From: Aspidapion aeneum
Taxonomy: Eukaryota; Arthropoda; Insecta; Coleoptera; Brentidae
Direction of reading: 5' to 3'
Assembly (NCBI GenBank): GCA_963576565.1
Contig: OY755044.1
Location: 40,259,235 to 40,323,234, forward strand
DNA length: 64,000 nt
The notes below the pieces were generated by a model. It saw only the letters and a program-made list of their open reading frames with translations. It searched no databases and was not told the origin of the DNA. A program made the position numbers and the translations under genes. Position 1 is the stretch's first letter, and each line of letters begins with the position of its first letter. This document shows, piece after piece, positions 55,370 through 64,000 of this stretch.

Positions 55370-57190
55370 CCCCTTTGAAACCATCGCAACTCAAAAAATT
55401 TCATTTTTATTATTATTACACATCGGATAGATTTCTACTGATTTTATTTACCAACAAAACCCTGTGTTTAAATCTCAAATTAAAAAAATATATTTTGCAT
55501 AACTGATAATATATTTTGCATAAAGAACAATTTTGTTTTGATTCTCCTGTAAAATTATAACATTTTGACTTACAACTGTATCAAAGGGGATGTGCGATAT
55601 ATGAGTCTTTGTACATTTCACTGTTTCTTAAAATTACAAATTGTTGATTTCGAGTGAACACAGCGGGCGCCCTAAAGGCTCTCTATCCCTTTTCAATGCA
55701 TCAAGAAGTTATGCGCACCTTTTCTTATGAAATATTTGAAAATCAGACAATAAAATTCAAACAGACTATGAATTTTCCAATGTTCAGTTAAGGAAAGCTA
55801 TAAAATTTAGCCCTCAGTCTGTTAGTGTTGTAAAGTGTGTTAAAAGATATTTCTCAGTAACGCAAATAAGACAAAAAAATTGCAGAATGCATATTTTTAT
55901 TGACATTTCGTCACCCCTCGAAATTTTTTCCTGGGTACGGTCCTGCTTTTGCGCTGGATACGCCCTTGCAACGCATCACATTCAAAAGACAGGAATAAAT
56001 TTCGAGCGCCCTGGGCAGGGCCGCCTTTAATCTTGTCTTGTCGTGCCTCAGCACTTCTGATTTTATGGACTTTACCTATTTTATATAGAAAATTTTTAAA
56101 TCTACGACAGATTGTCTTGTTAATTGTTGTTTTACGGGGTCAACCGGGGGATCCGCGCATTGGCCCCGCGAGCTATCACCGACTAACGGCCCTGCCCTGG
56201 GTCCTCTTACACAAAAACATTGATAGTAGCTAAACATTTTTCAACGAGGGACATCAAAACTAAAAGTTAAAGCATGTCGTACATTATAGGTATACCTATC
56301 AATTTTGTACTCAGGTAGTACTTACAAGTAAATTTAGCAGTTGAGTGTTTTTTTTATTAAATTTTTTTTTATTATTAAAGTGGTGCAGAAAAGACGCAAA
56401 AAGCACTCCATATAATTTGTGAACGGCGTTGATAGTGTAAGGAATACTCCACATTCATAAACGACCCCAAAAGATTGAATCTCGCTTTCTTTTGCTTACA
56501 AAACAGAAAAGAATTTTGGATCTGATGACGTAAGCCGGTTTGTTTATCGTGCTATTTCATTCTGACGTAAGGGTATAAAGGTGATCCGTGGTATAAATTA
56601 ACTATCTTTTTTTATTCAGACAGATGTTTGTGTAGCCGGCCAATCGATTTGTAGATGATCCCAGTTTGAAAAAGAGGTTCTCCTTGTTTATCGTTGTACA
56701 TTAAAAAGTGACTTTCCACAGGTCTAACTGGTCTGACAGACAATTTTTTTTAATGAATAGACCTTATGTTTTAAATTTTGATTGATATAACATCAACCAT
56801 CAACAATCAAATTTTATTTTTTGTTGGAGAAAAACTGTGTTTGTGACATAATATCACAATACACTAAAATACTCATAATACCTATTAAATGTGTTTAGAA
56901 AATTTTTAATAAGGCAGGGAGTTCTGCAAAAAGAGACATGCAAGCCCAGGAAATGGAGGTGAGAAAATATAAACACTGAGGTCAAAGACATGCAGGGAAT
57001 TTTGGACATGTCTTCCACATCATTTTGACCTATATTTAATTTATTTTACAAAAAATAATTAGTCCTGTTTACTTTGCTTGTACTAGTTACCCAAAAAGAA
57101 AAGGTTAAGCCAAGTTATAGATAATTGTTATAAAATTTTGGGTATTTTGAAACTGGTGTTCAACTTTCACACTATTATAGTTTATGATTA
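55370..57190. other. no gene seen
   Basis: Contains dispersed repeat near 55940-56200. The 94-codon frame at 55949 runs through that repeat and is not supported. Confidence 0.4.
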
Positions 57191-58118
57191 TAGTGGGTTT
57201 ACACATGCATGAATTTAGTGGCGCCAGTGTTCGCGCCAGTTCTATTTGCACGCCAGTAAAAGTTTACACTATTGTGTGAAAATTAAAAAGACTGGCACGC
57301 CAGTTTCATTTTTAAAGTGTACACGATACGCGATATGTCGTCTGAACTCTCGGAAGCCTGCAAAATAGTCGCTAAACTTTTATTGAAAAAAAAATAAAAG
57401 AGATTCAGAAAAAGGAACAACGAAAAGGCAGTATCTAGGTTAAAGCATGGATTGCTCGTCGATCTACTGAGTTTCTCTTATTTGAACAACATTCTTTAAA
57501 ATTCAGTCTGCTACTTTAAACCATGGTACTTTTGGGGTGTATACTTCATCTGCACCGGTTCTGGAACGTGGGCTTTTTAAAATTTTTGTCAATTCCAAAG
57601 CATATGTGTTTCTTATGGATTGTATTTTTGCTTTTACTTCTGCAACTTCAAAGCCTTCAATATTCATTATTTCACTAATTTTTTGGTAAGCATTATCTTG
57701 ACTATCTTTGTTTTTATAAGAACTACTGTGTACATCCCATAAACAAGGAAAACATTCAACGCCTTCAAGAGACTGGTCAGTTCTGCTGACCACTTTTTTT
57801 TAGCCATAATAAGCTATAAAAACAACAATAAACAAAATTTTGAAGCTCAAACACAATGAAAATAAATAATAATGTAAAATAATGAACTTAAAACTGGCGA
57901 GCCGACGTGCAAGCATCTGTTTACACATGAAAATTTTCTTTTTCTGTGCTCATGTGTCACCACTGGCGCCAGCAAATTCAGTCAGCTGCAGACTTTTTTG
58001 ATACATGCATGCCAAAAAATAACTTGTGTGCAAGTCGGTGTTTACACTTGCAAATGTAACTTACTGGCGCGCCAGTTTTTATTGGCGCCAGCAAATCCAT
58101 GCATGTGTAAACTCTCCT
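57191..58118. mobile_element. Harbinger-like element with a MADF fragment
   Basis: Left TAGTGGGTTTACACATGCAT and right (minus strand) AGGAGAGTTTACACATGCAT are inverted and both lead into GGCGCCA-rich subterminal repeats (TGGCGCCAGT, ACTGGCGCGCCAGT). A TTA on each side (57188-57190, 58119-58121) may be the 3-bp duplication. Inside is part of a MADF-type DNA-binding protein. Confidence 0.7.
57503..57790 (-). pseudogene. MADF (Adf-1-like) DNA-binding domain fragment
   Basis: The minus-strand frame reads CLWDVHSSSYKNKDSQDNAY, QKISEIMNI, VAEVKAKIQSIRNTYALEL, and ends VPWFKVAD, matching the MADF domain layout (LWD...Y.....W..I...V..KW..LR..Y..E). No ATG starts it and only the one domain remains, so it is a remnant. 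MADF or Myb-like proteins are the usual second gene of PIF/Harbinger elements. Confidence 0.75.
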
Positions 58119-58125
58119 TTAGTTT

Positions 58126-59012
58126 AAAACTGGAAGCCCTTGTCCGCTCTTGTAGTTCTATTTGTGTAATACAGTGTGCTATACTTATTATACTAAAAGT
58201 GCATTAATAGTCCCCCAGCCATCACATTCAAAATTAACTATGAAGCAAAGTATTGGAGTATCCAAAGTATCCTCTATTTTTACCCTACATTGATTGAATA
58301 AAGTAATTCAATCAACCCTACCAAATGAATTTTGTGAATTTGATAATTCAGGCATTGGTAGCTTTTGAAAATAATTGACTGGTCTCAAGAATATTTTAAA
58401 TTTGGATTACATTTTGTCATAATGTTATATGTGTGGCAATACTGTCTCTACATAAAAGAAAGTCAACTCTGTGTTATTCAGTTACAAGTAGGATGTCAAA
58501 CATGAAGTCAAACATTATCCTTTAGTAAGGTATAAAGTTCAAAACAGGTAATTGGGTATGTCTCAAATAAGGGATAATGTTAAAAATGGGAGATGCAAAA
58601 GGTCCCTAATGTAGCAGTAGAAATCAAGTGCATATTTATACTTCAAAAAAGGATGATAGGAATCATTGTTTGGCCTGGCTTCACTAGACTCCTGCAGAAA
58701 CATATTTAAAGAAAAACAAATATTGACTGTTTTTAGTATATTGATCCTTAAGACACAATACCTTGTATCTCCCAAACAACAATTTTACAGGAGACCAAAA
58801 AAACTGATTTATACCCACATTTTATGATTTTTGTGGATGTATGAGGTATTATTTGATGTTTATTTAAGGTGGTAATATTAACCTTGGACATACAAGTAAT
58901 TGGTAACTATTGGATACAAGAGCGAGTATAAGTTTTAAGAAATAATCTCAATTTCAGTAAAAATGGAGATATGAGGTATTGTTTCTTAAGTGTTGATATA
59001 TTTATTTAAACT
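58126..59012. other. no gene seen
   Basis: AT-rich; the 70-codon minus-strand frame at 58563 shows no family features. Confidence 0.4.
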
Positions 59013-59408
59013 CGAGGGGTGATCAGCTGAACCAAATTTATACACCATCCTACAGAACTTTAATAAATTTTTGGTCCTGTAGTGTCCTGTACATGTCCTG
59101 TATAGTCCTGCCTGTGGGGTCCTGTATAATCATTTGGCTAAAAAGGTGCCCACAAAAAAAAAATTGCATCCAAAACAAAAAAGGCATCATGCCTAACTCT
59201 CGTTTTTCTTAGAGAGCTGATTTGCCTTGGCTGGCCTTAGTACTTAATCATGCTTAGGGCACCCCTTAGGCGCCAGTACCTTTGGGGTCCTGTATAGTCC
59301 TGTGGAGTCCTGTGGAAGTCCTGTGGGGTCCTGTGGAAGTCCTGTATAGTTCTGTGGGGTCCTGTTAAAAAATTTGTACACCTACTGTGGGCAGCTGATC
59401 ACCCCTCG
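59013..59408. mobile_element. CGAGGGG-family element B, minisatellite inside
   Basis: Ends CGAGGGGTGATCAGCTG and its inverse are flanked by an exact 8-bp duplication TTTAAACT (59005-59012 and 59409-59416). The interior is built on TCCTGTATAGTCCTGTGG-type repeats and holds a hAT-related piece (CTTAGGGCACCCCTTAGGCG). Confidence 0.88.
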
Positions 59409-59416
59409 TTTAAACT

Positions 59417-60190
59417 ACTAAATAATGTCCATGAAAATGTAAACAAATTCAAAAAATTTACAGATGTGCACACCTATATAGTCCCTGCCATATGCAGTAA
59501 CACTTTTGTGACTGATATGAAATAAACATATTTCCTAACCAGAAATATATTAAAAAGTAAATTTGTCATGTTGGTATAGATAGTCCTTGCCATATGCAGT
59601 TACACTTTAACATGATAAAACTAAAGGCAAAACTGTCCTTGTCTTAAATAAAAAGATGCTGTGTTTTGACAAAAAAACGCACAGATAAAAACAATTCAAA
59701 GACATGCTCTTTTTTAGAATTTTTTTGTTGCTGTCATATGCATATGATCACAGCTCCCTTTATATCATGCCTGATTTTACTTTGAATGGCAACAGTTTTA
59801 AAGGCTGACATCTAAAATTTTGAATATTTTGAAAAAAAAATATAGGGGGACCAGAAAATAATGGAAATGTCAGTCTTTGACATTGTTGTATTTTAAAGCA
59901 GGCTTCTTAATTTGAAGGGGCTGTGATATGCTAAATAAAGAGGTTGGAAATGTCACAAAAGTGTAACTGCCTATGTCCAGAAAACTAGTACAACCAAAAT
60001 TCAATCATAATTTTCAGTCTTACTTCCTATACCTTGCTTTCAGAAATTAAAAAATTGCTACTTAATTTAGCACTGTACACCTTAAGTGAATATACTTAAA
60101 AAATCTTTCAAAAGCTAAAAACTTGTTTTAAAAATGTTTTTAAACATATTTTTTGTTTGTTTGTTTATCCATGAAAAAAAATGTTAGCTC
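59417..60190. other. no gene seen
   Basis: AT-rich. GTCCCTGCCATATGCAGTAA near 59481 and GTCCTTGCCATATGCAGTTA near 59583 form a short direct repeat. Confidence 0.4.
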
Positions 60191-60195
60191 TATAC

Positions 60196-60397
60196 CGAGG
60201 GGGAATTCACTCTCGCAATACATGTACAAACTGTGGTTCACATTATTTCTCATTACTTTTCATTGCTTTTCATTATTTGGCATTACTTTTCATTACTTGT
60301 CATTACTTTTCATTATTATTCATTACTCGCATTATTTGACATTTTTCATAGTAATGTGCAATACATGTACAGAATATGGGTAGTGAAATCCCCCTCG
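60196..60397. mobile_element. CGAGGGG-family element C, minisatellite inside
   Basis: Ends CGAGGGGGAATTCACT and AGTGAAATCCCCCTCG are inverted. Flanking 8-mers CTCTATAC (60188-60195) and CCCTATAC (60398-60405) differ at one base. Both subterminal regions share AATACATGTAC. The interior is a CATTACTTTT minisatellite, unlike those of elements A and B. Confidence 0.8.
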
Positions 60398-60405
60398 CCC
60401 TATAC

Positions 60406-60974
60406 AATGTGAAATCACAATATAGTTCAACAGAATCAACTGAATAAATATGTGGAGGCACTGCCCCGCTAAGTTCGCGTAAACTGCTGTACCATCTTTT
60501 CTTGAAACATTTCAGACATGTTTAAAATTCTACTGAACTTCCAGACATGCTGCAAAGCTGAGATTTGGCAGACTGATAGAAATTATGACCAAACCCTTGG
60601 AAAAAATCAAAAAATTTCAATTTACTTCCCTTCCCTATAAATGCAAAGTTATGTAAAAGTAACATTGTCCACTTCCAGAAACGAACAAGATGTTATAGGG
60701 AAACTAAACGACTTTTCAACAATGCATTTACAAACAGACCTCTGTCTCACAAAAAAATAATTTCAAGTTTAGCTTCATTTGATCGTGGTATCTTAAAACA
60801 GTTCAAACTGAAGTTTGTCAAAAATGTAGAAAACATGTTTGATTAAAACAACTGACAGTTACAATATGTTTTTGACACACCTTGCGAACAAGTTATGGTT
60901 AGAGAAAACTAAAACTCAAAAATAGCAAAAAGAATAAGCTTGACAGTGAAATAGATTTTGACACGTTTGACATA
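60406..60974. other. no gene seen
   Basis: No supported feature. Confidence 0.4.
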
Positions 60975-61145
60975 GCCAACGGGGAACCGTGGCTGACCGG
61001 CTTAGCGCGTTCGTTCGTGCATATGGTTGCAGTGCTTGCTATATGACTGGACCAACCGCGCGTAGGCTGGGCGCGCTGAGTATCTTGTGGGTTCGAGTCC
61101 CACCTCGGCATATGGTTGTTTTTGTAACGTCCCAACAAGGCATAT
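60975..61145 (+). repeat. tRNA-related SINE-like sequence
   Basis: CCGTGGCTGACCGGCTTAGC resembles a tRNA A-box region and GGGTTCGAGTCCCACCTCGG a B-box and T-arm. The distance between them is about 100 bp and the arms do not make a tRNA fold, so I read it as a SINE head or degraded tRNA copy. Confidence 0.55.
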
Positions 61146-61705
61146 CTCGGTAAAAATTTGGCTAAAAAGACTAGCTATGGATGGAAACTCCCAGTTTAAA
61201 AAAAAAACATAGACAAGGGGATTTTACGCCAAAGTGTTGATTGAAGACTTTTTAATAAAGATCACTAAATAGGGTTTTAGTTTAAAAACAACAAACTTTT
61301 TGACAAAAACTGAAAAAATTAGGTTTGGCAGTCCATAGCTATCGACAGATTTGACGTAGATAATTGACAGTTATGTCTAAATGTTCGTTTTTGAATGACC
61401 TTTAAAAGGAGGTTTTACTCGATAGGGGTTTCAATTTAAAAAATTGATAAATTGATTTTATCGATCACTGCCAAATATGGTTCTGTTAACTTCAATAGTT
61501 CAGAAAATATTTGGGTGGACTCGGACTTTTGGGACATCCTTTATATATTCTCCAAACCCTGAAAACTAGAGAAGATTTTCGTATATTTTTTGGTCCGAAA
61601 CCCACATTTAATTGGTGGGATACAAACATATGTACCTTATTCTCATTTATTTTAAGAAGTCATACACTGGTGTACAAGAAATAAATTATTAAAAATACAT
61701 TTTAG
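61146..61705. other. no gene; likely intron of the next exon's gene
   Basis: Non-coding AT-rich sequence ending in an acceptor (ATTTTAG) at 61705. Confidence 0.45.
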
Positions 61706-62215
61706 TTACCTTCAAGGGTACCTTCACCTCACTGCCTCAGTAACCTAGATGCTGCTCTTAACGAGTTGGGTATGCTGGCAACACCAAGCAGCTCAAGACG
61801 AGAATACCTCAACGAAGTCAAACTGAACATGGTCTCAATGAACTCTGAATATGTCAGTAAGGTGTCAATAAAAGGTTGCAAAAGGGAAATGATGGACAGG
61901 ACAAGGACAGGCAGTTTTAGTAAGCAGAGGTATAAACCATATAAGTTGCCTAAAATTCATAGGCATAGGACAAAATCCGAAAACAATGAAACAGGGGATG
62001 GCACAGCTAATCTTGCCCAAGTGATTGTGGAAGAGTGCATAAATCAGTCTTTAGCAGAAATAAATCAGCTCAAAAAGGCCAAATCTTTGGAAACTATTAT
62101 TGCTTCTTGCAGTGAAAATGAAAAGGAGTTGATAAAGCTTAACAATCTACATTTTGGTCACTTTGAGGTTGAGAAGGTGTCAGACAGCATACAAAATTTA
62201 AATGTGAATGAGTAA
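61706..62215 (+). CDS. 3' terminal exon of an unidentified host gene
   Basis: The acceptor ACATTTTAG is followed by a 170-codon frame with no start needed, ending TGA-free at the TAA of 62213-62215. The encoded segment begins LPSRVPSPHCLSNLDAALNE and includes SSSRREYLNEVKLNM, a basic DRTRTGSFSKQRYKPYK stretch, and a helical end IVEECINQSLAEINQLKKAK to VEKVSDSIQNLNVNE. The bias and length argue for a real exon, but I cannot name the family. Upstream exons are not identified in the window. A decayed tandem copy follows. Confidence 0.6.
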   Translation, partial: LPSRVPSPHCLSNLDAALNELGMLATPSSSRREYLNEVKLNMVSMNSEYVSKVSIKGCKREMMDRTRTGSFSKQRYKPYKLPKIHRHRTKSENNETGDGTANLAQVIVEECINQSLAEINQLKKAKSLETIIASCSENEKELIKLNNLHFGHFEVEKVSDSIQNLNVNE

Positions 62216-62289
62216 AGGAACAATATATGATGCATGGTGTTTGTCAAGTTTTTTGCTTTAAAAGTATATGTTTTATTTAAAGTTTCTGT

Positions 62290-62762
62290 GCTTAATTATG
62301 GCTAATAAATGTGCCAGAAGTTTTAGTATGTTTAGGGTACTCCCTTTTAATGGTGTCTCAATAAAGGGTAACATAAGAAAAGTGATGGACAGGCCAAGGG
62401 CAGGTAATTTTAGAAAGAAGTTTAAACTAGACGTCCTGGATATATTTTCATAGTTGATTTCACACATCAATCAAATGTATTAAGAGCCTCTAGTTTAAAC
62501 CATATACCTAATTTGCCTAAAATTTGTAGGCATAGGTTAAAATCTGCAAACAATGAAACAGGCGATGGCACAGCTAATCGAATGCATAAGTCAGTCTTTG
62601 GCTGAAATATATCAGCTTAAAAAGGCTAATCTTTGGTAACTATTATTGCTTCTTGCAGTGAAATTGAAAAGGACTTGATAAAGCTTAACAATCTACATTT
62701 TGGCCACTTTGAGGTTGAGAAGGTGTCAGATAGCATACAAAATTTAAAAGTGAATGAGTAAC
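62290..62762 (+). pseudogene. decayed tandem duplicate of the exon at 61706
   Basis: It repeats, with frameshifts and gaps, GTGTCTCAATAAAGGGTAAC, GTGATGGACAGGCCAAGG, AAACAGGCGATGGCACAGCT, TTGCTTCTTGCAGTGAAATT and CATTTTGGCCACTTTGAGGT, in the same order as the intact exon. Stops break the frame near 62450 and 62637. A start of a third copy may lie near 62815-62880. Confidence 0.8.
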
Positions 62763-64000
62763 GAATGTTGTTTGTTCAGGTTGTTGCTTTAAAACTATAA
62801 GTTTTAATAACTTCCTGCTTGCATATGGCTAAAAACGTGTCAGAGATTTCAGTAAGTGTAGAGTGTAAGTGTCTCAAAGTAAGATTTTTTTAACGATGTC
62901 TTTTTAGGTTAAAAAAATAAGAGAATTTTTGTTCGGTTTTAAACATTTTGTATTTAGATCTCAAAGAAAGCGTCTTTTTTCGCATCGCGGTATAAATATT
63001 TTAGGTGTTCTTTGAAGAAAAAATTGTCTTGTAAGAGCTTTTTCTACCCACGAAAACTAAGAAATAATAAATTTCATTGTGTTCTTCAACATATTTTTAC
63101 AAAAAACGCTATATTTTCCTTTTTATATCTACAACTGTTTAAAATAAGAACTCTAAAAAATTTTTGCATCGCTGCCAGAGATAATTATTTATTACTATTT
63201 TGTAATAATTTGAACAATAATTTAGGTTTGGTCCTGTTAGAAAATTTACCTTAAAAAAAACTTGACATAGCGCTCCATACACACACATCCAATAACGTAG
63301 GGTTACTGCATCCTGGAAGCCTGGCGTCTTGCAGTGACCCTACCAATAACGCGATATATCGTGCCATCTATAAAAGCTAGTGGAAATTCATGTGCGTGAG
63401 TGGCAGCAAACCATGATTAAACGGGAAGAGTTTAAATAATCTATATATATTCTTGAATTTCTGTACTATCTTTAATAGCGTTTTGTATTGTTTTAAACTA
63501 TATTTTATTCAAACTAATTTTTGTTTGTTCACTACTTTTTTTATTGAATATCACCTGTACTGACAATTTCAAAATGACAGTTATCAAAACAAAGATAAGC
63601 GTAGGTCAAGGTCTGTAGAGGATAGGTTACCTGGTAACTTTCTGACCAATCAGAACCAGTTGTTGAAGCGGGAAATGACATCACCCGGAATGCCCATTTA
63701 AATAAAAAGCATTTAAGGGGACAAACTTCGACCGAAAACTTACCATTTGACAACACTGATATCGCATTTTTTGGCCAAATCTTTGTTGTAATAGAAATAG
63801 AAAACGAGAAAGCGGAACGCATCGAAATTTTGAGGGGTAGTCTTTTAAAGCATTTTTAACAACTGTATCTAAGCAGTTTTTTGCAAAATCATTTTATTCA
63901 AAAAATAAAAAAAAAGTTATGGCTAAAACACAACAAATATTTCAAAACAATGTTTGGCATTTCAGTAGCCTAGTTGTGTTATAGAAAACTGTAGTGAAAT
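62763..64000. other. no gene seen
   Basis: AT-rich sequence. The 80-93 aa frames at 63012 and 63541 have no family resemblance. CATCCTGGAAGCCTGGCG near 63309 is a dispersed repeat also found inverted near 37945. Confidence 0.4.

Noticed and set aside
55949..56233. 94-aa ORF
   Set aside because: It runs through a dispersed G/C-rich repeat and has no family resemblance.
60975..61145. tRNA gene
   Set aside because: A- and B-box-like motifs are about 100 bp apart and the arms do not pair into a cloverleaf.

Overview
This window is AT-rich nuclear DNA of an arthropod, most likely an insect; I cannot fix the order. The evidence is two spliced conserved host genes, a dense and deeply nested load of transposons, and one apparently complete Maverick/Polinton virus-like transposon.

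Host genes. A LUC7L3-type splicing factor lies on the minus strand (coding exons 11935 down to 5758, possibly ending at 5633). A 4E-BP (Thor) translational repressor lies on the plus strand, with exon 1 at 40191-40332 and exon 2 at 53172-53425, split by a 12.8 kb intron full of repeats. An unidentified 3' terminal exon on the plus strand (61706-62215) is followed by a decayed tandem copy of itself. A Ty3/gypsy integrase remnant lies at 1463-2948.

The Polinton (20173-36749, 16,577 bp) has 222-bp terminal inverted repeats that I read as differing at one base, AG termini, and an exact 6-bp target duplication (CACCAT). Left to right it carries: an OB-like small protein (+), an acidic small protein (+), integrase (-, frameshifted), a fibre-like protein (-), a DUF8207-type protein (-) and the packaging ATPase (-). 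Then comes a tightly packed plus-strand block: PLA2/pX-like protein, adenain-like protease, Cys-rich protein, penton, small basic protein, major capsid protein. After a 1.5 kb spacer come a spliced protein-primed-type DNA polymerase B with an N-terminal zinc-finger exon (-), a zinc-ribbon acidic protein (+) and a coiled-coil protein (-). Together these are the parts for replication (PolB), integration, capsid building (major capsid protein, penton), maturation (protease) and genome packaging (ATPase).

The most notable signals are these. (1) A textbook -1 ribosomal frameshift signal (A AAA AAC, 7-nt spacer, 6-bp GC-rich hairpin) sits exactly where the PLA2/pX-like ORF ends and the AUG-less protease ORF continues in the -1 frame. 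(2) Clusters of TGACCTTGA, the FTZ-F1/ERR nuclear-receptor half-site, fill both inverted repeats and the subterminal region. (3) A family of four non-autonomous elements has CGAGGGGTGA-type inverted ends and 8-bp target duplications, and each encloses a minisatellite, of unlike sequence in different copies. (4) A forkhead/FOXO-type site lies upstream of the 4E-BP start.

The rest is repeats: foldback elements (16210-17893, 18411-19048, 51270-53118), hAT-type elements with 8-bp duplications (6969-7179, 10312-11094, 13076-14247, 55170-55359), Harbinger-like elements (46269-48016, 57191-58118), tRNA-derived SINE-like sequences and several tandem duplications. All calls come from reading sequence by eye; no database search was run.
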